Source of the DNA: Melieria omissa
Taxonomy: Eukaryota > Arthropoda > Insecta > Diptera > Ulidiidae
Direction: 5' to 3'
Length of the DNA stretch: 64,000 nt
Assembly (NCBI GenBank): GCA_963971225.1
Contig: OZ020268.1
Location: 114,730,830 to 114,794,829 of the forward strand
Shown: positions 45,396-57,480 of the stretch, piece after piece
Layout: each line of letters begins with the position of its first letter
How positions within the stretch are numbered: position 1 is the first letter of the stretch
The notes under the pieces: generated by a model
The model's input: the letters and a program-made list of their open reading frames with translations, nothing else
The model's database searches: none
What the model was told of the DNA's origin: nothing
Position numbers and translations under genes: made by a program

Positions 45396-46830
45396 TGTCC
45401 AGAACACAATGACGATGGCAGCGACACAACTGCATCTAGTAAAATAAAGAATCAAAACGTTCTTATGAGAGCGATTATTTTGACGACTGATTTGGACCAC
45501 CGATAGCGCGGCTACACGACCTCGACCGCTTCTATTAAAACATATTAATAATAATAATAATAATATTGCGGCTATTAGGCACTGCGACCAGTGTAGATCT
45601 TTGGTGCAAGCCTGGTTTAACCCTTTAAGTTGGGGCTTTTTATTAGTTTCACTCTTTAGGTTGTAGATTCCAGATCGTTTCCGGGACTATGGTGATAGCC
45701 CCTAGCTGGAAAAATCTTTTTCTGCTGAGTGCAGTACAATCACAGAGCAATACCTTAGTGAGCAATGTCCAGTTAGGTATCCAGTGAGGATGCGGAGGTC
45801 CTCCTTTTTTTAGCATGAGACGTTTTCTGGATACTCCTCTGTCTGGGGTTATAAACCGCTTTGCCTGTCGTTGTCCCGTGCTGTTGGTCCATTGTTCGGC
45901 AAGGTTTAGGTTTACTCATTTCCTTAGCCACTCTTGTGTGTGTCCGTTTGATAGTCCACAGAATGGTTTAGGGCCCACCAGTGGGCGCATTGCGCCTCTT
46001 TTGGCAAGGCGATCGGCTTTTTCGTTGCCTTCGTGACCCCCGTGTCCTGGGATCCAGTGTAGCTCTATTGAGTTACGACCTCCCAGTACATTTAGGAGAG
46101 CACGGCAATCCTTGACGAGTCTTGAGGAGGCCGCATAGGCTTCTAGAGCCTTTAGGGTCGCTTGACTGTCGGATAATATATATACTTGTGTACCAGATGT
46201 TTTCCTGCATAGCTTCTCTGGCGCATGCCTCAATGGCATGGACTTCAGCCTGGAATATGGTAATTACCTTTCCCATAGGGAAGGATTCGTGGAATCTTGG
46301 GCCATATACTCCAGCCTCCAGCCAGCATACTACGCTTCCGTCTTCCAGCTTGGATTCATCCTTGTACCAAATTTGAGAACCTGGTGCAGAGGTGAATCTA
46401 TAGGTTGCCCACGATTGTCTGTCTGAAATGCAGACTTTGTATCCCCTCGAGAATTCCACTTCAGGTGTAATGTTGCCGGAGATTCGCATTATGGGGTCAT
46501 TGCTCAGCATTTTTAATATGCTCATGTGTCCCCTTAGGTCTCCGCTCTTTAGTTCGTAGGTTCTATTAAAATATAAAATCAAAGACAATTATTTAGACGA
46601 ATACACGACCACTGATGGCAGCTACACGACCACAAACACTTTTATCAAAATATAGAATCAGAACGTTCTTATGAAGACGATTATTTGGACAACTTATTTG
46701 GTCCACCGATGACGACCACACGACCACGTCCACATCTATAAAAATATAAAATCAAAACATTCTTATGGAGACAATTATTTTGACGACAACACGTCCAGAT
46801 GTAGCTAGCTCCAACCTTTCAACTGTTTCT
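45396..46830. repeat. 105-bp tandem array split by a LINE fragment
   Basis: Units containing 'aaaatataaaatcaaaac(g/a)ttcttatg..gacgattattttgacgac' and 'ggcagctacacgaccac' occur at 45396-45545 on one side and at 46563-46800 on the other (near 46563, 46650, 46737). The LINE fragment lies between. A TAA microsatellite run at about 45546-45566 marks the left junction. Confidence 0.7.
45640..46560 (-). pseudogene. Truncated LINE: RNase H and C-terminal tail
   Basis: On the minus strand the order is a pre-RNase H segment (FSRGYKVCISDRQSW), RNase H (WYKDESKLEDGSV, FQAEVHAIEACAREAM), then a frameshift near 46200. After it RNase H continues (VYILSDSQATLKALEAY, HWIPGHGGHEGNEKADRLAKRG). Past a stop near 45916 comes a tail with RQAKRFI, SRKRLMLKK and, in another frame, LRILTGYLTGHC. 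So it is the 3' part of an RNase H-bearing LINE, a different family from the one at 36699 (residues differ throughout). The first RNase H Asp sits in KDES rather than TDGS. 5'-truncated, frameshifted, inactive. Confidence 0.85.
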
Positions 46831-47322
46831 AAGGTAACAAAATCATATAAGTTGGCAATAGTGCTTCAAAAGATTCTAATAATTTTTACAGCTTTGAACC
46901 ATAATTATAAAATTGTTAGTGTTTTAGTTACAATTTCTTAGTTTCACAATCTTTAATACATTGGAAGTTCTATTACATTGAATTTTTTTATTTGAAAAGA
47001 ATGAAATTTTAAGTTAAGTTTAAGTTTATTTTTTTTTTATTGAAAAGCACGCTAAAATTTGTGTTTAGGAGCACAAAAATTATGATTGTGACGATGTTGC
47101 TGCTTCTTCATTGTAATCAAGTAGTTGACTACACAACGACGATTGAAGCTGACGCCATGTTATAGTCGTGTGGACTTGTTGAAGTCATCTTTAAAGTGTT
47201 CGAGCCATAAGTGTGTTTAAAACAGAGGCAGCCACCCCAACCAAAGCTTATATAACCCCTTAAATAGGGTTGCCATATGAACATTATTAACACAAGGAAC
47301 TTAGTTTTGCATTAATCAAATG
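46831..47322. other. AT-rich intergenic DNA
   Basis: No recognised gene or element. Ends at the TA flank of a mariner-type element. Confidence 0.5.
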
Positions 47323-47324
47323 TA

Positions 47325-48227
47325 AAGGGTTTTTCAATAAGAGCGCTACAAAAGTTTTTTTAAATAAAACAAAAACGGTTTTGGATATCAATGAAATTCT
47401 TTATTCCTGTGAAAGTACATTCGATGCCATTATGTATGGAACTCGATTTCTCTTGCATGGCCACCACGGGCACGCTTGCAGAAGTCCAGACGCTGAACCC
47501 AATTTTCGACGGTTTTTAAGCATAAATCGGCCGATACTGCCGCAATTTCACGTTCGATATTCGTACGAAGTTCATCAATCGTCGCTGGCTTGTTGGCATA
47601 GACCTTAGACTTGACGTAGCCCCACAGGAAATAGTCCAACGGCGTCAAATCGCACGACCGAGGCGGCCAATTGACTGGACCATGTCGTGAGATAACACGT
47701 TCACCAAACTTGGTTTTCAATAAATCGATTGTGCGATGCGCTGTGTGGCTTGTGGCGCCGTCCTGTTGAAACCACATATTGTCCAAGTCCATATCATCCA
47801 ATTCGGGCCAAAAATATTCGGTTATCATTGAACGGGAGAGACGAGAGACACATTTGGGCTTTCTTGAACTGAAGCCTCAGCGGCAGCAATATTCTCGACA
47901 CTACGGGCACTTCTTTGTCTCACTGGCACGGGAACATTTTGTACTGTGCCTGTGGATTGAAATTTTTCCACTAGACGCTCAATTGTTGATCTGGCAGGAC
48001 AATTATGACGACCATAAATTGGACGTAGCGCTCTTAAAGTTGAGGCCACTGACTCCGAATTTCGGTAGTAAATTTTAATAATTTCGACTCGTTGTTGGAC
48101 CGTATATCTTTCCATGATGAAATGGCAAACCTTACTGAAGAGAAATGTCAAAAGAGCGGAAAAAAATATGGCGTCGTTTGCTGTCCCTATCGGTCTACTT
48201 TTGTAGCGCTCCTTTTGAAAAACCCTT
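47325..48227 (-). mobile_element. Internally deleted mariner-superfamily element (0.9 kb)
   Basis: Inverted ends AAGGGTTTTTCAATAAGAGC (47325 onwards) and its near inverse ending at 48227 (AAGGGTTTTTCAAAAGGAGC on the minus strand) match for about 30 bases. TA dinucleotides lie at 47323-47324 and 48228-48229. It holds the two ends of a transposase gene and lacks the middle, so it is a deletion derivative of a longer autonomous element. Confidence 0.92.
47430..48151 (-). pseudogene. Transposase (Tc1/mariner type) with central deletion
   Basis: The N-terminal part (48151-47826) starts just inside the right end. It encodes a DUF4817-type helix-turn-helix: RYTVQQRVEIIKIYYRN near residues 15-31, then CPARSTIERLVEKF. 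It runs to SPNVSLVSPVQ and a stop. The C-terminal part (47828-47430) restarts in another frame at MITEYFWPELDD. It holds two catalytic Asp motifs: MWFQQDGATSHTA and, 36 residues after that Asp, RSCDLTPLDYFLWGYVK. The segment with the first catalytic Asp is missing. The reading order and frame change at 47825-47828 show a clean internal deletion. Inactive by itself, but its ends could be cut by a complete relative. Confidence 0.92.
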
Positions 48228-48229
48228 TA

Positions 48230-49649
48230 TATGACTGAAAACGGGTTCAGGAAGCCTTTTGAATCCCTTTAGAATTAAATAGAAACACATTGTGTTTCCT
48301 TATGTCGAATTTGAAATTCGTATTTTTTCAGTCTTCAATGTGTTCAGGCCACATTACTCTTCTGGCCGACTTTTCAGTCTCCTTGACGCTGTTCTGCATC
48401 GAAGCTTCCTACCAAATATTTTTTTATATATGAATGCCGGTGCTTCACAATCAAGCAACCCAACAGTTATTATCACTTGGTGTGCCTTCACATTGTCCGT
48501 AAAAAACAATAAGCATTGCCACGGCCAATCCCATTAAATATGCATTATTTAATTAACCTTCAAAACTATAAACCATTTAGTGTATTTGCGCTGCAATGTT
48601 TCCATGAAAGTGGCATCACCTCAGGTGCCGAAATGCGCCAATTGAATTATCCAGAACGGCCCAGAAGCTCCGAACGCAATCGACTGCCAAGCGAATGGCG
48701 AATGAAATGAAGATAAGCAAAAAAACCAGAAGAAGAAGAAAGAAGACAAAGACGAAAAGCAGCCAGCAGTCGAGGAACATTAACGCGGGAACAACAGACG
48801 CAACAGGGCACAGGGCATCAAGCACGCAACCCTAATTGCATTTATTAACAACAATTTGCGCAAGGTGTAGCATTTATGTGGCCCGCGCCCGCGCCCGCGC
48901 TCTTACCCTTGCGGCTGTCTTTATTTTTTTATTTTTAAGGCAAATTACGCGCGTAATGCCAACAAAAAGAACGACCCGCAAAGGTACAAACCGACTCGAA
49001 GAAGGTCTGAGAAGGCGGCAGCAGTCGAGTAACAAAAATGTTGACCCAGCGAACGGTGAAGGCAAGTGGCGAATGGTGAATGGCGAATGGCAAATGGCGG
49101 AACTGAAAACACGCAGCGCAGCGCAGCTTCAGGAACCGAGCCGAACAGAAGTACTGAATTCATAAATTATTAAAATTAATTTTACAAGAGAGAAAAGCGG
49201 AGGCAGCAAAAATACAAAGCGAATGCTGGCGAAGCGAAAATTGATGTGCAGATAAATGAAGGTAGGCTGAGTGGGCAACAATAAAAAAAAATTAAACAAT
49301 TGATGACGTTAAATGGACAGCGGCATAAATTCCGGCTAAAGCAACAATGAAATCACACACACACATACAAACACGAATGCGGCACAAAAGCGAATATTCG
49401 TACATACAAAAGTTCACGCACAATTGAAGGAACTACGCAATTTTTGGCATTTATTTGGAGGTATTCACAAACCGCACCTACTCTGAGATAAGAGAAAAAG
49501 AGGGAATACGCTGTAAACACGAAGGTGTATGGGGATATCAGAGTTGAATTCAGATTATTTCGGCCCTTCTAAGTTGTTTGAAAACAACAAACAAAAGAAA
49601 TAGAAGCGTTTCAATCAATTCCAGTATCCTTTTTCACACCCAGTAACTA
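48230..49649. other. Host-like noncoding island
   Basis: Purine-rich stretch at 48700-48780, GCCCGCGCCC repeats near 48880-48900, GGCGAATGG repeats near 49065-49098. Frames at 48616-49165 overlap on opposite strands and are unrecognised. AT-rich flanks. Confidence 0.4.
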
Positions 49650-49659
49650 CAACAGCCAA

Positions 49660-49850
49660 GACAGATGAGTACCGGAAGTTCTATACCCTGATTCCAGAAG
49701 GGTAAATGTGGAAAAACGGTTCTATATATGAGTCGTATGAGGTCACCATGCTACCATGCACCATGCACCATGTGCCTAACACCATGCTACCATTTCAACC
49801 GGAAATTCTATACCCTGATTCCAGAAAGGAAAGTGTGGAAAGAAGGATCG
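49660..49850. repeat. Direct duplication, about 128-bp spacing
   Basis: The segment with 'ttctataccctgattccagaa' occurs at about 49678 and again at about 49806, each followed by a g-rich tgtggaaa string. ACCATGC repeats lie between (49745-49795). Confidence 0.75.
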
Positions 49851-50820
49851 CCAAATTTTTTGGTAAATACAAGCCCAATCGACACAGATGGGTCTAAATT
49901 AGATGAGGTCGTGGGCGGAGGGGTATTCTTAGAGGTATTAGGCTTTGAATAGTCATTCAGATTCCCATGCCAATGTAGCGTATTTCAGGCTATGGTATCA
50001 GCTAAAGAAACGATTCTAAATTTTGTCAAAGAGAACAATATCCAGACATTGCGATTCTCTCCGACAGCCAAGCGACAATCAGAGCCCTGGGATCTTATCT
50101 ATTAACTTCAAAGACTGTGATAAGATGTCTGAACATACCACCTTATCTGTTGGCCCGGTCATGGTAGCATTCCGGGGATCGATAGGGCAAATGGACTGGC
50201 CGGGAATGGCACGACTAAGAACTAAGAGCCCAAAAGAATAGGTCAAGGGCAAATGACTTCCGTAGAAGTTGTAGGAACGCAGAAGACAAAGAGTCAATCC
50301 TTCACCTCCTTTCTCAGAAACGTAAGAAACATATAAGTTTCTTCTATTTAGAAAACCTATCCTATAAATGGCATAAATAGTGTAGATGCTGGGTTCCGGG
50401 ACATATAGAAGTTGCAGGGAACTGTAGAGCTAGAAACTGAGAAGCTATTTCAAGATATTAAAACACTCGGTGTCTCCCTTTTAATCTGGAAGCTGTGTAC
50501 CCCTACAAGTTCTATAGATGCAACTAACTTAAGATGGACTAATGGCAACATTACAACATCGGCGTTCTAGAGATCTTCTCTCACTTAAAAGATACCAGAT
50601 CGTAACCATGATTGGTGTCCTAATAGGTCACTGTTTAATTGGCCCTAAGAAGCCAAGAAGGTTGAGACTGTTTTTCAAAGACTTTCGTCACATGGGCTAG
50701 AAAGAAAATATACTTTACCTTCTATGCACTTGTCCTGCTTTACCCAGTAGAAGGATGAACTACCTGGGAAACTTCTTTGATAGTCTAAAGGATATGGCCG
50801 ATAAGACTAACCTTCATGAT
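49850..50820 (+). pseudogene. Ancient LINE remains: RNase H and zinc-tail fragments
   Basis: In plus-strand frames with many stops: TDGSKLDEVVGGGVF near 49880-49925, a Phe-Gln-Ala string near 49985, a block equivalent to the DSQA motif near 50055-50080, GNxxAD-type remnants near 50175-50210, and a tail (ANDFCRSCRNAEDKESILHLLSQ) near 50250-50320. A second set follows: WVPGHIEVAGNCRARN near 50390-50430, MIGVLIGHCLIGP near 50610-50650, and LLCTCPALPSRRMNYLGNFFDSL near 50720-50785. Two tails in a row suggest two overlapping fragments or an internal duplication. The order is right for the 3' end of an RNase H-carrying LINE. Inactive and old. The family is close to the fragment at 45640 in motif style; identity cannot be judged. 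Confidence 0.75.
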
Positions 50821-52064
50821 AATCTCAAATTGATTCAATGAGTCATTGGCCTTTTGATCGACTGCTTGTGGTATCCCAATAGGCCTGCGTGTGTTGTCTT
50901 TGGAGCAGTAACTCTTACCTACTGACCTATCGGATCTTTTGCGTTTCACCGAAATGAAGACGTTGAGGTCCAAAGTCATTGGCATTCTAAATAGGTACCA
51001 CATACATACCATGCATACATGCACTATGCAACGAGCAGCAGTCTTTACGAAATGCTCCGAGTATTCTGAGTACACCGAGTATTCGTTCAATGATCCCTAA
51101 GTAAAGATACGTGTTAGATAAAAAGGAAGGTACTTTACGAGTTGAAATGAATCACTTTTTTACTTGTCTAAGCCTTGGACACTTCTAGCATTTAAATAAT
51201 AATAATGACTGCGTCTTTTTTATTTTTATTTCATTTTTCTTATTTTTAATATAAAACTCCATACAAGCTGTTAAAATATTTTTTAATTTCAATATTTGGT
51301 AAAAGCCTGTTTAGTTTTTTTCAAATTGTCCTCGTGATAAATTTCATTATACATTTCGCTATACATGCATTCATTTTATTTAAATTAATTTTTTTCACAT
51401 ATTTACCTAATATAACTTTTTGTTGTTGTTAAATGATACTGTAATTAGTTAAACACTGTAAAAAATTGCATATTACACGATTCCAAACGAACGTCGACAG
51501 TTGACATTTCAATGCATGCAAATTAATCAAGTAAACGGTGAGAGGAAAAAAATTGGCGACACCCAACAACACATTAAACAATTTCACACTGCCGAGGAGA
51601 ACAAACGAAGATAAATATTAATTACATTCGCATCGTTTAAATTGAGTTATTAACCCATGTACACAGCCAAAGTAATAATTTTCGAGTTAATTGCAGACGC
51701 CGACTGTCGTGGCGACAATGCTGAAGACTGCAAAATTTTCAGTATACAAATTAATTGTTTTAAAACGAGCTGCATCAACAATACCCAAAATAAACATTAA
51801 TTACACTTAAGCGAAGAAAAAATCCAATCCAAACCAAAATAAAAAATCGCTATACAAATAACGAAGATTGGTTAAAAATTGAAATGACCAAATGATTTAA
51901 TTTGCGACAGAGTGTAAATTTGTTTAAAAGTCAAGTTAACAAGGAAATTATTAAAATCAACAATCATGTTTTTAGCATTTTCGGTGTCTGGTTTGATTTC
52001 TTTGTTAGAAATCACAATGAAGTGAAGCTAAGTTGATGACAATCTTGAGTTTTTATTAAATCTG
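50821..52064. other. AT-rich intergenic DNA
   Basis: No recognised gene. The frame 50785-51090 minus overlaps the end of the LINE remains and is unrecognised. Confidence 0.45.
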
Positions 52065-52382
52065 AGAGCCTTTGGGGGATTTAGGGATTTAGAAATCATA
52101 CATAGATATGAGCTTAGAAATTTAGCTCTAAACAGATAAAAAGAGATCAAATTTGAAGGGATCTAAAAGATCAAATTGCATTTAAAATCAATGGAGATAA
52201 CTTGATACCGGAAAGAGATACCAGTCTTTTGGGGGTTTAGAGATTTAGAAATCATACATAATTATGAACTCAGAAATTTAGCTCCAAACAGATCAAAGAG
52301 ATCAAATTTAAATGGATCTAAGAGATCCAATCGCTTTTGAAATCAATGGATAGAACTTGATAACAGAAAGAGATACTAGTCT
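52065..52382. repeat. 157-bp tandem duplication
   Basis: Copy one (about 52065-52221) and copy two (about 52222-52382) share 'tttgggggattta', 'agaaatcatacata', 'gaaatttagctc' and 'aacttgata' segments in the same order with scattered changes. Confidence 0.9.
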
Positions 52383-53989
52383 AGGAGAGAAGAATGAAAG
52401 GAACAAGATTGTTGGTGAATAAACGTCAACCAGAAGTGTTGAACATAACGAAAATTTGAAAGAGACATTAGTTACATGGATTCATGGCATTGTTCATGAA
52501 ACAATCAGAAACTTGTCCTAAGTAAAAACGTGCCAAGGCTGTGCTAATAAAATCGCACATCTGAAATCTAAAGTACCAACTTTTACTAAAATCTCCAGTA
52601 TCTTCTATGAATTATCCACACAATTACTCGTATAATGACTTTTTGAAGCACCGGAAAACGTGAAGGGGCTTTCGGCAGGCTTACCAAAGATCCGACTAAG
52701 TTCTTAGCATTGAGAGTTCATTTCTAGTCCATCTTGTAGAATAGTAGAATGTTTTCACTGTGAAAACTTTTTCTCTTATGACACTAACTTCCTCCTTAAT
52801 TCTTGAAGTCAAATATACATAAACACTTCTTTCAAAAGAAATACTCCTTCTCTCCTAACTTTTGCATCCTTTCAGTTCCAATACAATGGAAACATCTCAG
52901 AAAAATTAGTTTATAAGGAGATAAGGGTTCAGCTCGTTTAGGGTTCAATAGTTCCATGCTGATTCCGGGCATCGGGCTAATACTTAATATGAGATTTTGG
53001 AAAGCTTCCATCCATGCTACCCACCTCAGAAATATGCTGAAGCTCAACAAACTAAAGTATTTTCAGATATCAAAGACGTGATCTTGACACTCGATTCAAG
53101 TAATCGAGAGTATATCGGTTTTTTAAACGTTCTTAATAACGGATTGATGAGTTCAACAATGTAGCTTTTTCTCAAATTTTTAGTGCCACTCATGACGTGA
53201 AATGTATTGCTATCAAAATTGTATTTGAACTTCCATACTTCAAGTTATCCTAAAACGTTATTTCCTTTCCATATCCAAATCAACTTAAAATCCAAAAAAT
53301 CCACAAAGACAGAATTAAAATCTGCTAAAACTTCTTCTAAACAATTCATCGTCTTATAGTTCCTCCCAAGAGACCAAGATTCTTTTAAATCTAGAAAGAA
53401 ATCTCCTAGAATTAGAAAAGATTTCTTTGAGGCTATCATCACTGTCTGGAAAAATATACATTGGAATATTCCCTGAGTCCAATCGACAGACATGTGTTAC
53501 AACTAAGGATGTCTCTATATTGGATTCCACAGAGCATTTAATTATGAAATAACAGAAAAGTGCCACAAAAACTATTTTTGGGACGCTTCTTACATTTCGT
53601 AGAGAATTACATGTATCCAAAGTTAAGTTAGATGAGAAAGGGTTGTCTTGAGAAGTCTTTTTGCAACATATTCCCTTTTTTCTGCTCTAAATTTTATTGC
53701 ATATTGCTAGATGTGATTCAGAAGCTACAACTGACTTTGTTGGCGTTCTGCCCAAAAGTGCCAATTCAACTCTTTTTCGTGGTAGATTGTGGGTGATGTA
53801 GATCAGGCAATGATTTGAAGCAGTTTCAGTTCAGTTTTCATAGGTGGAATCTTTTAAAACACCAAAGATGTTAGTGTCCCAATTAAGATCACATATTATG
53901 GCTGGGCCTGTCCTTAAATCTGTCTGTCCAGCATTCATAAATAACAAAGTTGCGGGAAGCTCAGAAAAAAGTCTGTCAGAAAACTAAGT
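52383..53989. other. Unassigned DNA
   Basis: No recognised gene. Minus-strand frames 52832-53050 and 53245-53620 have no recognised domain. The stretch 53330-53420 weakly recalls the CAGTGTTGCCA MITE interior, too diverged to call. Confidence 0.35.
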
Positions 53990-55290
53990 CCACCGGGTCT
54001 TACAAATTGTAAAATCGTACTTTTGATGGAGGTCTAACCTTTCGTTTTACTTTTCTCTAACCTTTTATTTCACAACACCGGGTCCCACAAACAGTAAAAT
54101 TGCCCCTTTAGATGGAGTTTTGAATCTCTAACCCTTCATTTTAGAGCACCGGTCCTACGAATGGTAATGTCACCCATTCGATGGAGGTTTAAGCTCCTAA
54201 CTTCTCATTTCACAACATTGGGTTTCATCAATTTTAAATTTGCGCTTTCGAAGGTGGTTTTTTTGTTGTTTCAAACTCTTCTTTAACCGTTTATTTTACA
54301 ACACCGGGTCCTACGAATGGTAATGTCGGCCCATCGATGGAGATTGAAGCCTCTAACCTTTCATTTGACCATACTGAGTCACACAAATGGCCCTTCTATG
54401 GAAGTTTTCTTTGAGTCTCTAACCTTTAATTTTATAGCTCCGGGTCTTACGAATGGTAAAACCGCTCTTTGAGTCTTTAACCCTTCATTTGACAACACTG
54501 GGTCTTACGAATGGTAAAAATGGCCCTTCGGTGGTTGTTATCTTTGGGTCTCTAACCCTTCATTTTATAGCACCGTGTCCTACGAATGATAATGTTGCCC
54601 CTTGAGTCTTTTTACCCTTTATTTGACAACATCGGGTCCTACGAATGGTAAAAATGGCCCTTCGATGGTAGTTTTCCTTGAGTCTCCACTCTTCAGTTTA
54701 TAGCTCTGGGTCCTACGAATGTTAAAATCGCTCCTGGAGTCTTTAGCCCTTCCTTACCTTCCTCCGGGTCCTACAAATGGTAAAAATGCCCCTTCGATGG
54801 AAGTTTTCTTTGGGTCTCCAACACTTCATTTTGCAACTCTGGGTCCTATAAATGATAAAATCGCCCCTTGAGTCTTTAATTTTTCATTTGACAACACCGG
54901 GTCCTATGAATGGTAAAATCGCCTCCCCAAGGGGAGTTTTTGGGTCGCTAACCCTTCATTTTACAGCTCCGGGTCCTACGAATGGTAATGTCGCCTCATC
55001 GATGAAGATTTAAGGATCTACCCCTTCATTTGACAGCACTGGGCCCCAAAAAAGGCAAACGTGCCCCTTCGATGAAAGTTTTCTTTGGGTCTCCAACCCT
55101 TAATTTGACAACACCGGGTCCTACGTATGGGAAAATCATCCCTTGAGTCTTTAACCCTTCATTTTGTAGCTCCGGGTTCTACGAAATGTAAAATCGCCAA
55201 TTGAGTCTTCCTTCCCTTCCTCCGGATCCTACGAATGGTATTGTAGCTTCTTCGATGGAGGTTTTCCTTGAATTTCAAACTTTTCTCGAA
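53990..55290. repeat. Diverged minisatellite, about 60-85 bp units
   Basis: Units follow the pattern 'ccgggtcctacgaatggtaa', 'tcgccccttcgatggaag', 'ttttctttgggtctc', 'taacccttcattttacaaca'. About 18 units can be followed, from the GGGTCTTAC at 53995 to about 55260. Unit length varies by loss of internal pieces. No frame of note. Confidence 0.9.
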
Positions 55291-57480
55291 CCTTTTCAGA
55301 TTATCTACATCGAGTTGTTTGTCAACTAATTAAACAACACCTTAGCATGCATGAGCTCATGCCAAATGCCGGAATTATTTGCCAAAGTCGAAGAAGCCAT
55401 CAGACAGAATTCACAGAGCCACTGTGAGCATTGCAGATCACCTACACTCGAACGCTTGACGCGGTGATGAATGGCTGACCGTCAGTGTGGATCAGCAACG
55501 GTTCTCAACACTTCCTGCTTGTATTACTCGTATTAACCGATGACGACTGTCAGACGGGCGGCACCACACAACAATCGCAACGCGTTCTCACCGAGTGTAG
55601 GTTATTTAGATGGAAAATGTGACGGCGAGGTCGTTCATCAATTTCGACTTTGGTAAACCGAGTGTCGCTGCGGCGGCTGCTGATCGTATTTCGGCTGTTT
55701 GAGTATCCGCAAGCGGCCGGAACATTGCTTAATTGATGCATACTTGGAATGGGCAAATGTCGTGAGCAAATTTATAGACTGTCTGACGGCTTGTCTGTCT
55801 GACAGACAGACGTACATTCATAGAGAGAGAAGGAGCTGAGACGCGCGACGTTTAGATGGATTTCTGGATTTGGTGTGCAGCTCACTTGATTTTTTTTAAA
55901 CAGCTGACAACAACAACAATAAACACATTTCGATGGTTAATTAACAATTTGTCAAAAACGCAAATTCTGTTGATTATTATTGGATTTTTGTTGCGATGAT
56001 GTAGTCGCTTCTGTTGTACGTTGGTGTATGTATAGTAAATGTTTTTATTGTTGTTATTATTGTTGTTTGTATACGCGAAAAAAATCAATTTTCGTATAAT
56101 ATTGAAATCATGACATTTTATGGTTGACATTTGCTGCATGCTGCCGACTTTTATTGTAAATTTTTTTTGTAGCCATATTTATTGTTGTTGCCATTGTTGT
56201 GCAGTGTTTTGTGTTGCTTTGTGTTGTCAAATTTATTAATTATAACTGTCAAGCTGCAGCCTCATTAGCATTGCGTACGCACTACATACATACAGTCATA
56301 CATACATATGTTGTATTTGTCCAGCATGGCTGACCGAATCGGGATATTTAATGGCAGCCGGCGGCGGTTTGCAGAGGCGGTGCGAGTTGGCAGAGCGAGT
56401 GATCGGTTGGTCGTGGGAAATTACAAATTTGTGGCATTTTTATTGGTGATGAATGATTTTCTTTTTTTTGTTTGGTTTAGTTGTTCCATTATATAATTTA
56501 TGGCAGCTGTAAATACGAGCGTAACGATTTTTTTAGTGGTTTTTAATTCAATTTATTTGATTGTAGCCATTTGCCATGTGATGCTTTCGGTTCATGTTTA
56601 TTATTAATTTTATTTTACTGTTGTTTTTTCTCGTTATTTATTGAGAATTAAATAAATGATGTTGATTGTTTTTTGTTGTTGTATTGATTTTTAACATTTA
56701 CGCCATTCAGTTTTATTCGGCTGTTTTGAAACAAGTCAATTTTTAAAGTCACTTGAACGGTGTGACAGTGCGACCTTTGAAAATAAAACAACATTTGACA
56801 TGATTGTGTTAAAAACAATTTATTTCTTTAGTCATGTTGTCATTTCGTTGCCGCAGAAAACGAATGTCATATGTTCCAAACAACTCAATAGCACATACGA
56901 CAATCGTTTTCTCAGACAACGATTTGTCTACTCTTCCCAAACGACAGTTGCAGTGCTCACTAAATTCCTCAGCTACACTTTGTTGTTGTTCTAGTTGTTC
57001 AATCAATCATTGCTTTATTCATTCATTCGCTAATATTACTGACTACATATTCTTTGCGATTTTTGTTGCTAACTTTCTCTTTTTATGCTTTGTTTTTGCT
57101 TGTCAAATGCCAAACAATACAATGAGACACTGAGTACACCAATAGCAACAATAAAATTGTCATGTCTGTACTAATTTGTTGTTGCTTACAATTTGAGCGC
57201 AATTCGTTGGAATGTAAATTTTGCTTTGGCTTTGCCTTTCACGACAATATTTGCGTGCTGTCGCCGCTTTTAAATAAAAGTCGTCATAAAAAATTAACTA
57301 GGAAACGTTTTCGAGACGGAGAAATGGAAATGTTTAATTTGTTGAACTTTTGTGTATAGAAATAGAATAATGAAATTCTTTTTCTAGTAAAACTGAGCAT
57401 TGAATTGTGGTAAAATCAATTATCATAGCGTTTTTTCTGTATAAAGTTGTGGTTTAGAAGGCAGCAATAGAATCACATTG
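55291..57480. other. Host-like noncoding island
   Basis: GC-richer at 55420-55860 with GACAGACAGAC-type runs near 55799-55812 and GAGAGAGA at 55823-55830. The minus frame 55550-55756 (68 codons) is the cleanest open frame but matches no family. AT-rich with GTT tracts after 56030. The palindrome at 56847-56920 is listed separately. Confidence 0.4.
56847..56920. repeat. 74-bp imperfect palindrome, copy 2
   Basis: GTTGCCGCAGAAAACGAATG at the left and its inverse ending TTTTCTCAGACAAC at the right, arms about 30 bases. Clearly related to 11335-11408; the same GTTG...CAAC termini suggest a tiny mobile foldback repeat. Confidence 0.75.

Noticed and set aside
53690..53960. Minus-strand peptide with CDLNWDTNIFGVL, somewhat endonuclease-like
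   Set aside because: No other endonuclease motifs follow in order and frames are broken; too weak to call.
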